A stretch of DNA of 7,037 nucleotides. It comes from Paludibacteraceae bacterium (GTDB taxonomy: Bacteria; Bacteroidota; Bacteroidia; Bacteroidales; Paludibacteraceae). This document shows positions 1 through 6,607 of this stretch, piece after piece. The stretch covers positions 1 to 7,037 of the forward strand of contig CANFFA010000124.1 of NCBI GenBank assembly GCA_947445425.1. Direction: 5' to 3'. Below the pieces are notes generated by a model. That model was not told the origin of the DNA. It searched no databases and saw only the letters and a program-made list of their open reading frames with translations. A program made the position numbers and the translations under genes. Numbering within the stretch: position 1 is the stretch's first letter; the number at the start of each line of letters is the position of its first letter.

Positions 1-40
1 ATTTGAATTCTTTACTGAATTTCCTCCTTAATGTTGACAT
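1..40 (-). CDS. IS3-type transposase OrfA, N-terminal fragment (cut by window edge)
   Basis: Only 13 codons are visible, starting with ATG at 40-38 and reading MSTLRRKFSKEFK. A short basic start followed by R-R-K-F-S-x-E-F-K is the hallmark N-terminus of the HTH_Tnp_1 (IS3/IS911 OrfA) family, where it opens the helix-turn-helix that binds the IS ends. Family members are usually about 90-120 aa and are followed by an integrase-like OrfB made by frameshifting; neither can be seen here. The start is preceded by an A-rich run and no Shine-Dalgarno site, normal for Bacteroidota. The call rests on 13 residues, so another transposase with the same HTH start remains possible. Confidence 0.6.
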   Translation of the reverse strand, partial: MSTLRRKFSKEFK

Positions 41-106
41 GTTTTTTTTTGTTTAAAGATAATAAAAATTTATCTTAACTTAATGTCCAGATTATGGGGA
101 GTATCA
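1..106 (-). mobile_element. Left end of an IS3-like insertion sequence (partial)
   Basis: Reading leftward, a DNA segment beginning TGATACTCC at about 106 leads after 66 bp to an ATG at 40 that opens a transposase-like frame running off the window. IS3-family elements begin with TG and carry orfA about 60-70 bp inside the left end, so the geometry fits. A TATCTTTA at 61-54 resembles the Bacteroidota -7 element (TAnnTTTG) and could drive orfA. The exact terminus at 106 is inferred: the other end and the target duplication lie outside the window, so the inverted repeat could not be matched. Confidence 0.45.
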
Positions 107-1094
107 TACTAATCCTGTTTCCTTCATTGATGTTTTGTTTAGCCTTGTTTATAAATGCAAGAAATTTGACATTTGTATTATTTTCATAATTAAGTATTAT
201 CATTTTCTCATTTTCTATTTCAGCACTACTCAAATCACCCTTTCCAAAAAATGCATCATATTTTAACTTACAATATGTTAATCGAAACATTTTATTCTTA
301 GATACACTTTTATCACATTGATTAAGAACTTCAAGTGATTTCTCGAAATCTTGCATTTGATTTAAAAGCCGAGCATAAGTAATTCTTGCGACTGTATTTT
401 CATCAACAAAATCTTCCTTCTGGGAAAGACTAATTGCTTTTTCGAAACAATTCTGTGCCTCAATCCAAAGAGAAAAATCATCAGTATAAGCTAGTCCCAA
501 TGAACTATAAATCAATACCTGATTGCGTTTATCTTCTTCGAGTTTTATTTTAATTGAGTTCAAAATCCCAAGTGCCAATTTAGAGTATTGAATTTCATCT
601 TTTGTGTTTTTTGAATAAGAACGTATCGTATTTATTACATCTATCAAATTACGTTTTGACTCATCATTTAGAAGTTGATTTTTATAAAGTTTAATGTATT
701 TGTCCCTACACTCAAAAATAAATTTAGAGCACTTTCCTTTCTCACCCAGCATTACATAATCAGAATATTTGTAGAGACAATTAGCATACCCAACTGTTTC
801 ATTGTGCTTATATTTATTAAAACTCTTCAATGCTTTATATCTAATTTCAGCTTCCCAACTTTCATAATTTTCATCAGCATAGATATCTGATAGTTTGTCT
901 AATGCAACTGAGTACTCAATACTTCTCTCACCTGATTCCTTTTCAATTTTATAGATTATGTATTTTTGATAAATAGCATTGATTGGTGGAAAAAAATGAA
1001 AAAAACGACCAATTCCATAAATGATAGAACTAAATATCAATAGAGCAAGTAAAATTCCAAGTATTCTTGTGATAATATTTTTAAAAGTACCCAT
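75..1094 (-). CDS. Membrane-anchored TPR-like protein, probably truncated at its C-terminus
   Basis: This 339-aa protein starts with a short basic segment and one hydrophobic helix (about residues 8-29). A long, purely helical region follows. Residues about 192-263 show the clearest tetratricopeptide pattern (Y-S-S-L-G-L-A-Y, then A-x-x-C-F-E-K-A, then A-R-L-L-N-Q then F-E-K-S-L-E-V-L). Earlier helices (55-180) look like degenerate repeats. No enzymatic motif is visible. TPRs are protein-binding scaffolds, so a membrane-tethered adaptor or sensor is a fair guess only. The last ten residues (from Met330) appear to be encoded by the neighbouring IS end, so the native protein was probably longer. 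The ATG at 1094 lies 53 bp from the divergent gene's ATG; no good promoter was recognised. Confidence 0.8.
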   Translation of the reverse strand: MGTFKNIITRILGILLALLIFSSIIYGIGRFFHFFPPINAIYQKYIIYKIEKESGERSIEYSVALDKLSDIYADENYESWEAEIRYKALKSFNKYKHNETVGYANCLYKYSDYVMLGEKGKCSKFIFECRDKYIKLYKNQLLNDESKRNLIDVINTIRSYSKNTKDEIQYSKLALGILNSIKIKLEEDKRNQVLIYSSLGLAYTDDFSLWIEAQNCFEKAISLSQKEDFVDENTVARITYARLLNQMQDFEKSLEVLNQCDKSVSKNKMFRLTYCKLKYDAFFGKGDLSSAEIENEKMIILNYENNTNVKFLAFINKAKQNINEGNRISMILPIIWTLS

Positions 1095-1147
1095 ACTGAT
1101 TTTTGTTTACTATATTTTTTTTACTTTTACATCCAAAATGGCATCAA

Positions 1148-1561
1148 ATGAAAAAAGTTAAACGATTTTTATTGAATATAATTGGAATTATACTATTTGG
1201 GATTGTTATTGTATTACTTTGTGAACTATTTGATTTTCTAGCTCCTAAATTAATTGATGAAGGTTGGAAATCTTATCTGCTGATAGGGTTTACTATGGGA
1301 ATTGTTATGACACTTATTGCAATACTTCAGACTTTAATATTTTTTCCTTTTTACTACACAATAACTTCATTTTTCTCGAAAATAACGTGCACTATATTGG
1401 CGACATGTGGATTTTTGTATTCAATAATTACACCCTGGCAATTTTCAAATGCAATAGGGTTTAATTTAATTGTCATTGTTTGGTTTCTCACACTTACGGT
1501 ATTCATTTTTACGACTTTTCTCTTTTTATCAATTTCTTTGTATATAAAAAAAGAGAAATAA
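1148..1561 (+). CDS. Small four-helix integral membrane protein of unknown function
   Basis: The 137-aa product begins MKKVKRFLLN and is mostly hydrophobic, with four likely membrane helices at about residues 7-29, 42-69, 78-96 and 103-134, and a basic tail (YIKKEK). ATG 1148 is preferred over the in-frame TTG at 1103 because it gives a normal basic N-terminus before the first helix; the TTG start would add 15 residues encoded by intergenic-looking sequence. I do not recognise the family. It is the only plus-strand gene, divergent from the 75-1094 gene, and its stop codon lies 4 bp from the stop of the convergent CHAT gene. A TTG at 1103-1105 with TACTTTTA at 1122-1129 loosely resembles a Bacteroidota promoter, but the 16-bp spacer is short. 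Confidence 0.7.
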   Translation: MKKVKRFLLNIIGIILFGIVIVLLCELFDFLAPKLIDEGWKSYLLIGFTMGIVMTLIAILQTLIFFPFYYTITSFFSKITCTILATCGFLYSIITPWQFSNAIGFNLIVIVWFLTLTVFIFTTFLFLSISLYIKKEK

Positions 1562-1565
1562 AGTC

Positions 1566-2408
1566 CTAATCCACCATCACAAATGCCGCCCAATAGTAAG
1601 GGTTCAGATTTGCTTTTCTCACCTCATTTTGTGCCTTGGTGAATGCATCGTGTTTGCTCATTCCCCCCAACCAATATTTATAAAAGCCCTGCATCAGTTG
1701 TGAGGTTTGGGCATCGGGCACTTTCCATAGACTCATAATTAGCGTTTGTACTCCCGCCATTTTGAAGGCACGCTGCAAACCAAAAACCCCTTCACTCCCT
1801 TTTATATCTCCCAATGCCGTTTCACAGGCAGAGAGTACCACCAAGTCGGTATGGGTAAGGTTGATTTGGGAAATCTCGTGCGAGGTAAGGATACCATCCT
1901 CCCAATTATCTGGAATACTATCCCCCCTCCAAGCACGATTGGCACCGGCAAAAGCCAATCCTGAACGCAACAGTGGATTTTTTACTATTACATTTCTACG
2001 TTCGTTGTCCATTCCCATAAAACGCAGATCCTGACGTTTGCTTTCTTCTATGGGCAAATAGAAACCATGCGTGGCAATGTGGATAATATCTGTAGGAGTG
2101 CCGTTTAGCTTTTTGAAGGTGGCTTCGCTGGCAATGGTGCCGGTGTAGAGCAGATCGTTCAACCCTTTTTTACTGAACGTTTCGGCAATACCCGTTACCT
2201 CTTCGGCTGTACCTTTCAGATAGCCAAAAGTATTGGAGCGTTGGGTACTGTCCGACACAAAAGCCGGCTGCATACTTCTGTTTTGTGCTAATTGTACCTT
2301 GGCAGCCTCTTTCTCTTCCAATTCATAGCTGATGCCCCCAAACAGGGCCGCCTCTTTTACTTTGGCGGATGCTGTGTTATTTTTCAGCACTTGCCTTGTG
2401 CTGGTAAC
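1566..2408 (-). CDS. CHAT (caspase-like) protease domain, C-terminal part of a gene split by an in-frame stop
   Basis: This frame continues directly from the TPR gene after a TAA codon, without a frameshift. It begins VTSTRQV, which follows the conserved position of CHAT domains where Gln-Val-Ser/Thr-Ser-Thr-Arg is normal. If translated separately, the first usable start is GTG at 2390 (274 aa). The domain is otherwise intact: A-L-F-G-G-I-S-Y after the linker, the catalytic histidine in HIATHG (CAT at 2069-2067), the catalytic cysteine in VVLSACETALG (TGT at 1826-1824), then GVFGLQRAF, LIMSLWKV and the typical end NPYYWAAFVMVD. CHAT domains belong to the caspase/separase cysteine protease clan; substrates here are unknown. 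The DNA is clearly richer in G+C than its neighbours. Without the N-terminal part the fold lacks its first strands, so independent activity is doubtful. Confidence 0.85.
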   Translation of the reverse strand, partial: VTSTRQVLKNNTASAKVKEAALFGGISYELEEKEAAKVQLAQNRSMQPAFVSDSTQRSNTFGYLKGTAEEVTGIAETFSKKGLNDLLYTGTIASEATFKKLNGTPTDIIHIATHGFYLPIEESKRQDLRFMGMDNERRNVIVKNPLLRSGLAFAGANRAWRGDSIPDNWEDGILTSHEISQINLTHTDLVVLSACETALGDIKGSEGVFGLQRAFKMAGVQTLIMSLWKVPDAQTSQLMQGFYKYWLGGMSKHDAFTKAQNEVRKANLNPYYWAAFVMVD

Positions 2409-2411
2409 TTA
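2409..2411 (-). other. In-frame ochre stop interrupting the TPR-CHAT gene
   Basis: The codon series on the minus strand reads CTC CAC TAA GTT ACC AGC ACA AGG CAA, giving L-H-stop-V-T-S-T-R-Q. Frame is kept on both sides, and CHAT relatives have Gln at the stop position, so a single C-to-T change from CAA explains it. The whole reading unit spans 4835 to 1566. It could be a true nonsense mutation, a sequencing error, or less likely a readthrough site; a reassigned stop code is unlikely because other genes here end normally in TAA, TAG and TGA. Confidence 0.9.
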
Positions 2412-4835
2412 GTGGAGCTTGTATTTATCTGACAGCAAGAACGTACTGTCAACAGGAATAGCTGCAAAAGCGACTTGGTTCAATTTACCCGACGGTGCGT
2501 AATAGACCGTTTTCATGTTCTTTAAACTGCCTTCCAATGGTTTCCAAAGTAGGCTGTACAGTTTTTTTTCATAGTGTAATTTTCTATCAACAATAGAATC
2601 TTTTCTAGAATTTGATATCCCACGATATTGTTCTAAAATTATATTTTCGGTATCATCTCTGTTATTTGAATTTACAAACAGGCTATCCAACTGCTTTTCT
2701 TCAAAGAGCGGTATCATCTCGGGGTATTTGCTATTTTTCTTAAGCACTAAAGCACAATACATGGTGCTGTCGGTGTAGTGCTTGTTGAAATAATTGAAAC
2801 TGATGAACTCAATGGCTGCTTCGTCGGGTTTTAGGCTCTTTTGTACATCCGTCCACTTTACCTGCATATCGGTTGTACTTTGTTTGTAAAGTTGGGATTT
2901 CTGTGTGAGGACTTTATCCAAACTATCTGCTTGGGCTTCCATTATTTTCAAGTCACCCTGCTGTCCCAAGGGTTTGGTTTGAAGGAGGTTTATTTGGCAC
3001 TTTAAATCTCTGAGATTTCCCCATGTATTTATTAATAGTGAATCACCACTCTGCAATACTGCATTTTGTATTTGGAGGGAAGTATTTAACAATAAACCTT
3101 TTGTAAAGAGGGTATTGTCGTAGGCGAATGTGGAGATGGAGGGTTTTTGTAGATAATGATTATAACAATAAGATAGATAAGTACGGTCGAAAAGACCTGA
3201 CTCAGTTGACCAAAATAAATCTCTTTCCTTGTCATTGAATATACAGAACTTATTTCTGGCCATTTGTTCAATCACTGTTTTTGAATTAATTAGATAACCG
3301 AAAGATTTTGGAATATCGTTAAGAGCTGCATAAGATTCTGCCATCAAATTTAAAATACTAATATGAAACGAATCACTCGTTTTATTTTGATTTTCTATTA
3401 TTTTAAGAATTTGATTGCAATATTCAATTGATTTATCATAATTGTTCAAATTAAAATTGGCTCTAGCAAAAATTTCTAATGTGAAAATTACATCTGGGCT
3501 TTCTATAAGTATATTGGCAGCTTGCTTTGCAAATAAAATTGCATTTTCAAACTCCCCTTTCAGCATTAATATACGTGCATAAACACTAATTGAAATAGCA
3601 TATTCATAATTATCAATCCCAAATACTTCCTTTTTTAATTCGATTACTTCTAGTGCATTATTTAATGCTGATTGGTATTCCCCAATTACTATATAATCTA
3701 AAGTGAAATCAGCAAGAGATTTTATATAATTAGGATGTTTTTCACCTAACACACTTTTTTTTATGACTAATGACTTGTTCTTACATTTTTCATATTCTAC
3801 ATCATCATACAGCCTTAAGTATGCTGTTGCAAGAGTTTGCAATATTTTAGAGGAATCCATTCTACATTCATTGTCTGCTCTATTTAACAAGCTTAATGCT
3901 AATTTACATTCTCTAATTGATTCTGTATACTCCCCATTATAATTGTAGAAAGAAGCTAATTCAAAAATTGTACTTTGATAATCGTTTGTACTTTGATAAT
4001 CGTTTGATTCAGAGCTGTTGTTTCGAATTTGAAATTGTTTTGCAGTTTTTAAAATTTCAATAGCTTTTGAATACTCTCCTTTGGATGAATTAAATAAGGC
4101 AAGGCATTTCATTGACAAAATAATTTCAGCATGCTCTTTACTAAATATGTGGGATTTAAGTACTAATGCTTCATTTTCATATTTAATAGATTGATCGTAT
4201 CTCCCAATTTTTGATAAAGTTAATGCATTAATATCTAATACTCTAGCATATTGTAAGGTATTGTTTTTTTTAGACTCTTTTAAAAGTTTAAGTATATTGT
4301 CATTGATTTGAATCGCATCGTGATGATGCAAACATTTGGCATATATAACGGATAGGCTAATCAAAGACTGAATATATCTTTCATCCTGTTCTCCAAATAA
4401 TTCTTTTAAAATACTCACTGACATTTTTTTTGAAAACTCGGCAGATTCACAACTACCTGAATTTGAATAAAAGTATGATAATAAGCCTAATCCTTCAGCG
4501 TATTCTAAGCTTTTTTCACCTTTGATTTGTTTGAATATTTCTAGTCCCTGTTTTTCAATTTTAATTGCGTTTTCATATTGATATTGATTATTATAACATC
4601 TTGCTAATATACGTAAAGTAATTGCATAATTCAAATCAGTTTTTCCATTCGTTCTTTCTTGAATATCTTTAACTTGTAATCCAGTTTCAAGCGCCTTGAT
4701 AAAGTTTGCAGAATTGTAGTATTCTAAAAACTGATTTTGCAAATTTATGAGATTATCATTTGGAATTGATTGCGCAGATATTTTCAAACAAAAAATCTGA
4801 CAAATTACAACTATAACTATAAGAATTCTTTTCAT
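2409..4835 (-). CDS. Exported TPR protein, N-terminal part of a TPR-CHAT protease gene ending at an in-frame TAA
   Basis: The product is 808 aa from ATG 4835. I chose this start over the ATG at 4880 because it opens a clear signal peptide (MKRILIVIVVICQIFCLKIS followed by AQS) and avoids a 28-bp overlap with the preceding gene. Residues about 30-530 hold roughly ten kinesin-light-chain-like TPRs, with repeated G-E-Y/F-x-x-A-I patterns and G-E-x-H-P/D-x-x-Y-type loops. A helical linker follows, and from about residue 655 the CHAT fold begins (K-x-x-L-K-P-D-E-A-A-I-E-F, later V-Y-Y-A-P-S-G-K-L-N-Q-V-A-F-A-A-I-P). It stops at K-Y-K-L-H, before the catalytic His and Cys. With Gln in place of the stop the full protein would be 1089 aa. 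TPRs probably sense or bind a trigger and the CHAT part would cleave a target. It starts 17 bp after the 290-aa gene and is probably co-transcribed with it. Confidence 0.88.
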   Translation of the reverse strand: MKRILIVIVVICQIFCLKISAQSIPNDNLINLQNQFLEYYNSANFIKALETGLQVKDIQERTNGKTDLNYAITLRILARCYNNQYQYENAIKIEKQGLEIFKQIKGEKSLEYAEGLGLLSYFYSNSGSCESAEFSKKMSVSILKELFGEQDERYIQSLISLSVIYAKCLHHHDAIQINDNILKLLKESKKNNTLQYARVLDINALTLSKIGRYDQSIKYENEALVLKSHIFSKEHAEIILSMKCLALFNSSKGEYSKAIEILKTAKQFQIRNNSSESNDYQSTNDYQSTIFELASFYNYNGEYTESIRECKLALSLLNRADNECRMDSSKILQTLATAYLRLYDDVEYEKCKNKSLVIKKSVLGEKHPNYIKSLADFTLDYIVIGEYQSALNNALEVIELKKEVFGIDNYEYAISISVYARILMLKGEFENAILFAKQAANILIESPDVIFTLEIFARANFNLNNYDKSIEYCNQILKIIENQNKTSDSFHISILNLMAESYAALNDIPKSFGYLINSKTVIEQMARNKFCIFNDKERDLFWSTESGLFDRTYLSYCYNHYLQKPSISTFAYDNTLFTKGLLLNTSLQIQNAVLQSGDSLLINTWGNLRDLKCQINLLQTKPLGQQGDLKIMEAQADSLDKVLTQKSQLYKQSTTDMQVKWTDVQKSLKPDEAAIEFISFNYFNKHYTDSTMYCALVLKKNSKYPEMIPLFEEKQLDSLFVNSNNRDDTENIILEQYRGISNSRKDSIVDRKLHYEKKLYSLLWKPLEGSLKNMKTVYYAPSGKLNQVAFAAIPVDSTFLLSDKYKLH
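3968..4006 (-). repeat. 18-bp perfect tandem duplication inside the TPR region
   Basis: Two identical 18-bp copies (3968-3985 and 3986-4003) plus three more matching bases encode N-D-Y-Q-S-T twice. The repeat lies in a loop between two TPRs, is a multiple of three, and adds six residues without breaking the frame. Perfect identity suggests recent slippage. Confidence 0.95.
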
Positions 4836-4852
4836 CAATAGATTAAATAGGT

Positions 4853-5725
4853 TTAAGGTATTTGAAATATTATTTGCCAATTGACATCAGGGTTATACAC
4901 ATCAACATGTTCAGCATCAGTACTTTTGTTACTGAGACAACACCATGCCCCAAAGAAATCTTCTACTTGACCTTCTGTCATTGAACTGTATAAGTTATAA
5001 GGTCGTTTCTGTCTTGCTGCTAAACAACTAACTCGCTGATGATCGTCTTCATCGACATAGCTTCCATCAAGATAACAAGATCCTTTCCAAAGTATTTCTT
5101 CAGAAAACACAGAACTTTCAACATCAATATTTTTTGTAAATGATTTTTCTAATTCAAAACTATATATCTGTGCTATTTCAACAAGTAAAGTACATTGTTC
5201 AATTAGTTCATCATAATCAATCAGAAAATTATCTGATCCACTTGCAGGAAACTTATAAGAGAATAACTCTCTCGTATTTTTTACTTTAAATATGAATTCA
5301 TTTAGCTCCGAACCTTTTTCACTGTTGAATTCTTTAATTTTTTTACAAACATCGGTTATGATTTTTTTATGTCTACGAGTTATAATTTTTCCGTTATTCC
5401 ATTCATTTTCAGGAAATAGCAAATCAACTGACCTACAACAGCATAATAATGCGTAATATGAAAGATAAGATTCTACAATTTTCAAATTTTTCTTTCTTGC
5501 ATAATCCAGCGATGTTAGCATTACAGAAGCAGAAAAAATCATCTTCATGCTTAAATATGTGCGGATTAACCATTCTGAATTTTTTTCATCACTCCATGAT
5601 TTTGTCACCTTTCCAAACTGTCTTGATAATTTTTGTTTTATATCAGAAATTTCTTTTGGTGTGAAATTTGAATGTAAAACCTTGTATGGATAATGGTCTA
5701 CTGGCTTTTCTGATTTGTTTTTCAT
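4853..5725 (-). CDS. Helical protein of unknown function with HEPN-like features
   Basis: This 290-aa soluble protein starts MKNKSEKPVD at the first ATG and has no signal peptide or membrane helix. I do not recognise a named family. Residues about 54-195 form a helical block with ESYLSYYALLCCCRSV, then R-R-H-K-K-I-I, then N-T-R-E-L-F-S-Y-K-F-P-A-S-G and a final helix. This order (a YYALF-like helix followed by a R, a His-Lys stretch and a RE-x-x-x-Y-x-x-P turn) recalls HEPN-type proteins of conflict systems. The canonical R-x(4-6)-H ribonuclease motif is not seen, so nuclease activity is not claimed. The C-terminal 90 residues (G-S-C-Y-L-D-G-S-Y-V-D-E-D-D, then Q-V-E-D-F-F-G-A-W-C-C) resemble nothing I know. 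The gene ends 17 bp before the TPR-CHAT start and begins 58 bp after the 243-aa membrane gene, which suggests an operon and a shared role. Confidence 0.75.
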   Translation of the reverse strand: MKNKSEKPVDHYPYKVLHSNFTPKEISDIKQKLSRQFGKVTKSWSDEKNSEWLIRTYLSMKMIFSASVMLTSLDYARKKNLKIVESYLSYYALLCCCRSVDLLFPENEWNNGKIITRRHKKIITDVCKKIKEFNSEKGSELNEFIFKVKNTRELFSYKFPASGSDNFLIDYDELIEQCTLLVEIAQIYSFELEKSFTKNIDVESSVFSEEILWKGSCYLDGSYVDEDDHQRVSCLAARQKRPYNLYSSMTEGQVEDFFGAWCCLSNKSTDAEHVDVYNPDVNWQIIFQIP

Positions 5726-5783
5726 AGCTTTCGAATTTATTTTTTGAGAATTTATCTAAATTTCAAGAACAAAAATATTTTTT

Positions 5784-6515
5784 TCATGACACATGACAAT
5801 AATTGTCTATATTTGATGATATGGACTCTCTTAATTTGACAATCAACTTTATATAATCATTAAACCTATTATAAAGTGTTTTGTCCATATCTAGGATGCC
5901 AATTAAATCGTTATCCATTTCAATATATTGTGTAAATCCATCAATTCGAATAGCATTAATAATACTCTTCTGATTATCTGACAAATATATTTCATAAGGA
6001 ATGATATAGTTGTTGAAATTTCGATAATCTCGTTTTAAATTTCGTAACAGTTCTGGTAGAGAATTTTCATCGGTTTTTGATGCAATCCCATTAATCAGCT
6101 TGTGTTTTGTCTTTAGTTCCTTTTCGTAGTATTCTTTTATGTACTCGTTTTGTCTAATATCAACTATGTCAGCTTGATTGTAATAAAACAGGAGAAAAGC
6201 AAAAAGTGCACCAGAGCTATACTCATCTATTTGACTATTTATCAATGGGATATACTTACTTCTTTGGTTTATTTCTGGGATGATTACTGTAAAAAGGTAA
6301 ATTATGAATCCTGCAAAATAGCTATATGATAGATTTAATAAAACACTGTTTAAATCTTTGGTCGTTTTTTCGCAAAATGAAACGTTGAACATCGGTAGCC
6401 AATTTATACCGACACTTAAAATCACCCATAAGGATAGGGCAAGAAAAGTGTATAAACAGATGTTTATTAGGCTATTGCTTCCAATATTAATTTTAAAGCA
6501 AATTTGTTTCTTCAT
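5784..6515 (-). CDS. Two-helix membrane protein with a cytoplasmic C-terminal domain, unknown function
   Basis: The 243-aa product has likely membrane helices at about residues 16-39 and 59-80, joined by a short loop with one Cys. A charged, helical C-terminal domain (81-243) follows and is probably cytoplasmic. The stretch Y-F-A-G-F-I-I-Y-L-F-T-V-I-I-P-E at the second helix resembles uncharacterised Bacteroidota membrane proteins, but I cannot name the family. No catalytic motif is visible. The start at ATG 6515 follows an AT-rich leader and gives the basic beginning MKKQ. It is co-directional with the flanking genes, 92 bp after the regulator and 58 bp before the 290-aa gene. In a defence-type operon such a protein could be a membrane effector or anchor, but that is inference. 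Confidence 0.75.
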   Translation of the reverse strand: MKKQICFKINIGSNSLINICLYTFLALSLWVILSVGINWLPMFNVSFCEKTTKDLNSVLLNLSYSYFAGFIIYLFTVIIPEINQRSKYIPLINSQIDEYSSGALFAFLLFYYNQADIVDIRQNEYIKEYYEKELKTKHKLINGIASKTDENSLPELLRNLKRDYRNFNNYIIPYEIYLSDNQKSIINAIRIDGFTQYIEMDNDLIGILDMDKTLYNRFNDYIKLIVKLRESISSNIDNYCHVS

Positions 6516-6607
6516 ATAATTATGAGTTTAGTATTATTTCAATCCTCTAAACACCGCCCGCAATATTTCAATTTTCTTTCGAGCTATTTTACCTACGAGT
6601 ACTACTC
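6516..6607 (-). other. 92-bp intergenic gap with a 9-bp direct repeat, possible control region
   Basis: The gap between the regulator and the membrane-protein gene holds two copies of TATTTCAAT (plus strand 6535-6543 and 6564-6572), 29 bp apart, around a locally GC-rich core (ACCGCCCGC). A short inverted repeat GAGTA-C-TACTC lies at about 6597-6607. The winged-helix regulator next door could bind here, but direct repeats of this size arise by chance in AT-rich DNA. No clear promoter or terminator was recognised. Confidence 0.2.

Noticed and set aside
675..890. 71-aa plus-strand frame rich in Ile and Phe
   Set aside because: It is antisense to the TPR-like membrane gene; the hydrophobic look reflects Lys/Glu-rich codons read on the other strand.
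1354..1593. 79-aa minus-strand open frame
   Set aside because: It spans the antisense of the four-helix membrane gene and the end of the CHAT gene, has no recognisable motif, and is explained as a shadow frame.
1746..2034. Two overlapping plus-strand frames (72 and 90 aa)
   Set aside because: They lie antisense to the conserved CHAT catalytic region, have low-complexity composition and show no sign of coding.
2380..2412. Programmed frameshift between the TPR and CHAT parts
   Set aside because: The two parts are in the same frame, separated only by TAA, so no frameshift is needed.
3086..3271. 61-aa minus-strand frame in the TPR-CHAT gene
   Set aside because: It sits in another frame of a well-supported gene and its apparent hydrophobic helix comes from the AT-rich DNA.
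1566..4835. CRISPR-linked caspase (Csx29/Craspase-like) interpretation
   Set aside because: TPR-CHAT architecture is shared, but no cas gene or repeat-spacer array is visible and the protein has a signal peptide.
5449..5664. 71-aa plus-strand frame
   Set aside because: It is antisense to the 290-aa gene, with no start context or motif.
5726..5783. Promoter in front of the 290-aa gene
   Set aside because: A TTG and a TAAATTCT can be found but the spacer of about 15 bp and poor -7 match do not support a call.
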